Assembly (NCBI GenBank): GCA_002304785.1
Contig: DBMG01000022.1
Location: 12,874-21,656, forward strand
DNA length: 8,783 nt
DNA from: Candidatus Accumulibacter sp. UBA704
GTDB lineage: Bacteria; Pseudomonadota; Gammaproteobacteria; Burkholderiales; Rhodocyclaceae
Direction: 5' to 3'
Part shown: positions 5,932-8,783 of the stretch, piece by piece
Numbering within the stretch: position 1 is the stretch's first letter
Layout: every line of letters begins with the position of its first letter
Program-made: the position numbers and the translations under genes
Notes under the pieces: generated by a model
What the model was told of the DNA's origin: nothing
The model's database searches: none
What the model saw: the letters and a program-made list of their open reading frames with translations, nothing else

Positions 5932-6921
5932 ATGGCCGAAGTAAGCAAAGACAATGTCACACAGGCCATCATCACCGAAGAAGAACACGGCCAGCGGCTT
6001 GACAACTACTTGCTGAAGATTTGCAAGGGGGTGCCCAAGAGCCATGTTTACCGCATAATCCGCAGCGGTGAGGTCAGGCTGAACGGCAAGAGAGTCGACG
6101 CGTCCGATCGAGTCAACACTGGCGACGTCTTGCGCATCCCGCCGATACGGATCGCGCGGAAACAGGAAGAAATCGTTGCTGGAGCGGAAATCAAGGTCGA
6201 TTTACCGATCTTGCAGGAAGACGAAGCCATGCTGGTTGTCAATAAACCGGCAGGGATTGCGGTGCACGGTGGCAGCGGGGTGAGTTTTGGCGTCATCGAA
6301 GCACTGCGCCGCCAAAGGCCTCAAGCCCGATTTCTGGAACTGGCGCATCGCCTCGACCGCGAGACTTCAGGGCTGTTGCTGGTCGGCAAGAAACGTTCTT
6401 CTCTAACTGCGTTGCATGACATGTTCCGCGAGGGGGGCAGAGGAGGGGGGCGAGGCGCCGACAAACGCTATTTATTGCTGGTCAAGGGGCGCTGGATGGA
6501 TCCCGTGCGCAACGTCAGGTTACCTTTATTCAAATACCTGTTGGACTCGGGTGAGCGTCGTGTCCGGGTGTCCGAGGAAGGCAAGGCGTCTCACACGGTG
6601 TTTCGCTTGCTAGCGCGATGGGAGCATTTCAGCTTGCTTGAGGCCGAGCTCCGCACGGGGCGGACACATCAGATTCGGGTACACTGCGCGCACCTTGGTT
6701 TTCCGATCGCAGGCGACGAAAAATACGGGGATTTTTCGCTCAATCGTACGCTTGCCAAGGGCGGCCTGAAGCGCATGTTTCTGCACGCCTGGAAGATGAA
6801 TTTCCCCCATCCGGTGACAGGCGAAAAAGTGGAGTTGGAAGCCCCCCTTCCCGTTGCGCTCGCCGAATTTCTGAAAAAGCTTTCGACCGAAGAAATGCAG
6901 GATTATGGGCAAAAGATTTGA
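5932..6921 (+). CDS. rluC: 23S rRNA pseudouridine synthase, RluC/RluD family
   Basis: RluC isomerises uridines to pseudouridine in 23S rRNA (positions 955, 2504 and 2580 in E. coli). The 329-residue protein from the ATG at 5932 has an N-terminal S4 RNA-binding domain (about 20-70, GQRLDNYLLK through VRLNGKRV), the linker VVNKPAGIAVHGGSG (102-116), the catalytic motif HRLDRETSG (139-147) with Asp142, and RTGRTHQIRVH (241-251). The frame is open back to a TTG at 5776, but those 52 codons resemble nothing in the family and overlap the structured leader. The ATG at 5932 (MAEVSKDNVTQ) matches the usual RluC start, although no clear Shine-Dalgarno precedes it. Divergence from rne is the arrangement also seen in E. 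coli, which supports RluC over RluD. One oddity is a Gly/Arg insertion (REGGRGGGRGADKRY, 166-180), about six residues longer than the E. coli loop, encoded by two G6 runs. Confidence 0.93.
   Translation: MAEVSKDNVTQAIITEEEHGQRLDNYLLKICKGVPKSHVYRIIRSGEVRLNGKRVDASDRVNTGDVLRIPPIRIARKQEEIVAGAEIKVDLPILQEDEAMLVVNKPAGIAVHGGSGVSFGVIEALRRQRPQARFLELAHRLDRETSGLLLVGKKRSSLTALHDMFREGGRGGGRGADKRYLLLVKGRWMDPVRNVRLPLFKYLLDSGERRVRVSEEGKASHTVFRLLARWEHFSLLEAELRTGRTHQIRVHCAHLGFPIAGDEKYGDFSLNRTLAKGGLKRMFLHAWKMNFPHPVTGEKVELEAPLPVALAEFLKKLSTEEMQDYGQKI
6432..6455 (+). repeat. G-rich tract inside rluC (two G6 runs)
   Basis: Two runs of six G (6432-6437 and 6445-6450), with GG pairs at 6442-6443 and 6454-6455, encode the Gly/Arg loop of RluC. 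Homopolymer runs of this kind are prone to slippage in replication and sequencing and may form a G-quadruplex in the mRNA. The reading frame is intact as given. Confidence 0.6.
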
Positions 6922-7567
6922 ATTGCTGGTTTTTGACTGGGACGGCACCCTGTTCGATTCAACCGGAGTGATTGTCCGGGCGCTTCAGGCATCCTGCCGC
7001 GATTTGGAATTGCCCGAGCCTTCCGATGAGCAGGCCAGCCACGTGATCGGCCTGGGGCTATCCGAGGCATTGCGGCACGCGGCACCCGAACTCACCGAGG
7101 AACGCCTACCGTTATTGGTGGACCGTTACAGGCATCATTATCTGTCGCAGGATCAGGATATTCGTCTTTTTGACGGAGCGGCAGAACTGATTGAACAGTT
7201 ATATGCGGGCGGTTTCCAGTTGGCCGTGGCGACAGGAAAGAGCCGTCGAGGTCTTGACCGGGCTTTTTCCAGTTCTGGGCTGGGGCGCTTTTTTAACGCA
7301 TCGAGATGTGCTGACGAGTGTTTTTCCAAACCTCATCCACAGATGCTGGAGGAACTGATCGATGAATTCGCCACTTCGAAGGAAAGAACGCTGATGATCG
7401 GCGACACCACGCACGACATGCAAATGGCGGTCAACGCCGGCGTGGCAGGTCTGGCAGTCAGTTATGGCGCGCATCCAGCCGAAGCGCTACACAGACTGAA
7501 ACCGTTGGCCTGTGTCCAGAATGTCCGCGAACTTGGCGAATGGCTCGATCTGAACGCCCGAGGATAA
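6905..7567 (+). CDS. HAD-superfamily phosphatase, phosphoglycolate phosphatase-like
   Basis: This cytoplasmic haloacid-dehalogenase-type hydrolase of subfamily IA removes phosphate from a small phosphorylated substrate through an aspartyl-phosphate intermediate. All four motifs are present in the 220 residues: motif I DWDGT (11-15, nucleophile D11 and acid/base D13), an alpha-helical cap (about 20-85), motif II Thr in AVATGKS (T110), motif III Lys in SKPHP (K142), and motif IV GDTTHD (166-171). The layout is closest to phosphoglycolate phosphatase, but HAD substrates cannot be read from motifs, so the substrate remains open and no gene symbol is given. The ATG lies inside the last codons of rluC (17-bp overlap), so the two are co-transcribed and probably translationally coupled. 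AGGA at 6899-6902 is a Shine-Dalgarno only 2 nt from the start, closer than ideal. Confidence 0.9.
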   Translation: MGKRFELLVFDWDGTLFDSTGVIVRALQASCRDLELPEPSDEQASHVIGLGLSEALRHAAPELTEERLPLLVDRYRHHYLSQDQDIRLFDGAAELIEQLYAGGFQLAVATGKSRRGLDRAFSSSGLGRFFNASRCADECFSKPHPQMLEELIDEFATSKERTLMIGDTTHDMQMAVNAGVAGLAVSYGAHPAEALHRLKPLACVQNVRELGEWLDLNARG

Positions 7568-7697
7568 AACGAGTCGAAACCGTCGATTGGAATATGCCTC
7601 TGCGAAATTGTGCGCCGCAATCAACTATACTGTAGAGCTTGAACGATGGTTTATGAATCAAGGCAATAGGTTTAATTTCCAAATTTTGAGCTAGAAC

Positions 7698-8651
7698 GTG
7701 GATACATCCGACAACAATCCTCAATGGGAACGGCAACTTCTGGAGAAGATTGCCCTGGCATCGCTAAACGAACTCAGGGCAAAACGTCGCTGGGGTATAT
7801 TTTTCAAGCTTGCGGGATTAGCCTACCTTGTCGCTATACTCATTCTGGTCGTCGATTGGGGGGCGTCCGACAAGCTGGTCGACAAGAGGCACACGGCGCT
7901 GATCAACGTCCGGGGCACAATTGACGCAAGCGGAGATGCCAGTGCCGAGAAGATCAATGGCGCACTTCAGTCCGCATTTGAAGACAAGGGAACCGCCGGC
8001 ATCATCATGCGAATCAACAGTCCGGGAGGCAGTCCGGTGCAGTCGGGAATTGTCTATGACGAAATCCGCCGCCTGCGGACCAAGTATCCGGATATCGCCC
8101 TGTATGCCGTGGTTGAAGACATGTGTGCTTCAGGGGGATATTACATAGCTTCGGCAGCGGACAAGATTTACGTCGACAAGGCTAGCGTTGTCGGCTCAAT
8201 AGGCGTATTGATGGACGGCTTCGGGTTTACCGGAATCATGGAAAGACTGGGTGTCGAGCGCCGACTTTTGACGGCAGGCGAAAACAAGGGATTTCTTGAT
8301 CCGTTCTCGCCCCAGGACATGAAGCAGAAACAGCATGCGCAGGTTTTGCTAGAGGAAATTCACAGGCAATTTATTGACGTTGTCCGCAAAGGGCGCGGTG
8401 ATCGCCTGAAGGAAACGCCGGAAACTTTCTCTGGTTTAATGTGGACCGGAGCGCAAAGTGTAAAGATGGGGCTCGCCGACGATTTCGGCACCGTTGACTC
8501 GGTTGCGAGAGATCAGATCAAGGTCGAGAACATCCTGGATTACTCCGTAAAGGAGAACATTGCCGAGCGATTCGCCAAGCGTCTCGGGGCTGATGTCAGC
8601 CAAGCTCTGTTGCTTCGTGTTTTTGGTAGGGAAGGTGCCGCTATTCGATAA
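7698..8651 (+). CDS. sppA: Signal peptide peptidase SppA-type, S49 family serine protease
   Basis: This inner-membrane serine protease degrades signal peptides left after secretion. The 317-residue protein is the short, single-domain form. A cytoplasmic N-terminus (1-32, charged and ending RAKRRW) leads into one transmembrane anchor (about 33-52, GIFFKLAGLAYLVAILILVV), so the catalytic domain faces the periplasm. NSPGG (107-111) shapes the active site. The nucleophile is Ser145 in CASGGYYIA (143-151) and the general base is Lys197 in GENKG (194-198), the Ser-Lys dyad of family S49. The start is a GTG with a weak GAG (7688-7690) 7 nt upstream. No other start precedes the membrane segment in a suitable place. 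The 130-bp gap after the HAD gene may hold its own promoter: TATACT at 7626-7631 is a fair -10 but has no good -35. Read-through from rluC is also possible. Confidence 0.93.
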   Translation: MDTSDNNPQWERQLLEKIALASLNELRAKRRWGIFFKLAGLAYLVAILILVVDWGASDKLVDKRHTALINVRGTIDASGDASAEKINGALQSAFEDKGTAGIIMRINSPGGSPVQSGIVYDEIRRLRTKYPDIALYAVVEDMCASGGYYIASAADKIYVDKASVVGSIGVLMDGFGFTGIMERLGVERRLLTAGENKGFLDPFSPQDMKQKQHAQVLLEEIHRQFIDVVRKGRGDRLKETPETFSGLMWTGAQSVKMGLADDFGTVDSVARDQIKVENILDYSVKENIAERFAKRLGADVSQALLLRVFGREGAAIR

Positions 8652-8659
8652 CGGGCTTT

Positions 8660-8708
8660 CGGATTTGACGAGAGAATCGCTGACGAAGAGCTGTTCTCTC
8701 AAAATCCG
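8660..8708 (+). repeat. Long imperfect stem-loop directly after sppA
   Basis: CGGATTT (8660-8666) pairs with AAATCCG (8702-8708) and GAGAGAA (8670-8676) pairs with TTCTCTC (8694-8700). They are separated by a 3/1 internal loop and closed by a 17-nt loop, so 14 pairs in all. It begins nine bases after the sppA stop codon. No T-run follows, so it is not a typical Rho-independent terminator. It may protect the 3' end of the mRNA. An 8-bp tandem repeat AATCCGGG (8703-8710, 8711-8718) overlaps its right arm. Confidence 0.45.
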
Positions 8709-8730
8709 GGAATCCGGGACGCAGCAATAA

Positions 8731-8764
8731 AGAAAAAGCCGATCTCTTCAGAAATCGGCCTTTT
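8731..8764. terminator. Bidirectional Rho-independent terminator after sppA
   Basis: GCCGAT (8738-8743) pairs with ATCGGC (8754-8759) around a 10-nt loop. On the plus strand CTTTT follows the stem, ending the rluC-HAD-sppA transcript. On the minus strand the stem is followed by TTTTTCT, a stronger T-run, which suggests a convergent gene lies just beyond the right edge of the window. Confidence 0.8.
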
Positions 8765-8783
8765 GCATTGTTCTTGGCGCGCC

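Noticed and set aside
5731..6045. 104-codon minus-strand open frame overlapping the rluC start and its leader
   Set aside because: It overlaps the S4 domain of rluC, its product is unfamiliar, and it offers no initiation signals; considered chance.
7626..7631. TATACT as a firm sppA promoter
   Set aside because: The -10 match is good but no acceptable -35 lies 15-19 bp upstream, so it is only mentioned with sppA.

Overview
This window is a run of conserved proteobacterial housekeeping genes. The gene content and order point to a betaproteobacterium: an aromatic aminotransferase gene divergent from uvrB, then uvrB convergent with rne, then rne divergent from a rluC / HAD phosphatase / sppA cluster. 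RNase E has the classical catalytic half plus a long Arg-rich, Ala/Val/Glu-rich tail ending in LVMVETRHP, and the aminotransferase has a beta-type N-terminus (SSIFSAVEMAPRDPILGL). My best guess is Rhodocyclales or a relative, by recognition only; no database search was possible. Base composition looks moderately GC-rich throughout, and I see no mobile element, CRISPR array, tRNA or rRNA.

Layout. Positions 1-557 (minus) hold the first 185 codons of the aminotransferase, cut by the window edge. Positions 558-682 are a divergent promoter region with a convincing LexA (SOS) box in front of uvrB. uvrB (683-2773, plus) is complete. A perfect 22-bp palindrome (2777-2798) lies between the convergent uvrB and rne and serves as a terminator, mainly for rne. 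rne (2821-5532, minus) is complete, with a membrane-targeting helix and a disordered RNA-binding and scaffold tail. Positions 5533-5931 are a 399-bp divergent intergenic region packed with inverted repeats. It includes a Shine-Dalgarno-masking hairpin directly before rne and a compact three-way-junction fold at 5723-5782. rluC (5932-6921), a HAD phosphatase (6905-7567, overlapping rluC by 17 bp) and sppA (7698-8651) follow on the plus strand. A bidirectional intrinsic terminator (8731-8764) closes the window.

Functionally, uvrB is nucleotide excision repair and appears to be under SOS control. rne and rluC both act on RNA, in mRNA decay/rRNA processing and 23S rRNA pseudouridylation respectively, and share one regulatory region. 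The HAD enzyme and SppA are probably a phosphatase of phosphoglycolate or a similar small phosphoester, and a membrane-anchored signal-peptide peptidase.

The protein-coding content is ordinary and I found no new multi-gene system. The parts most worth a second look are non-coding: the three-way junction and SD-masking hairpin between rne and rluC, the SOS box of uvrB, and a duplicated LVMVET motif in the RNase E tail.
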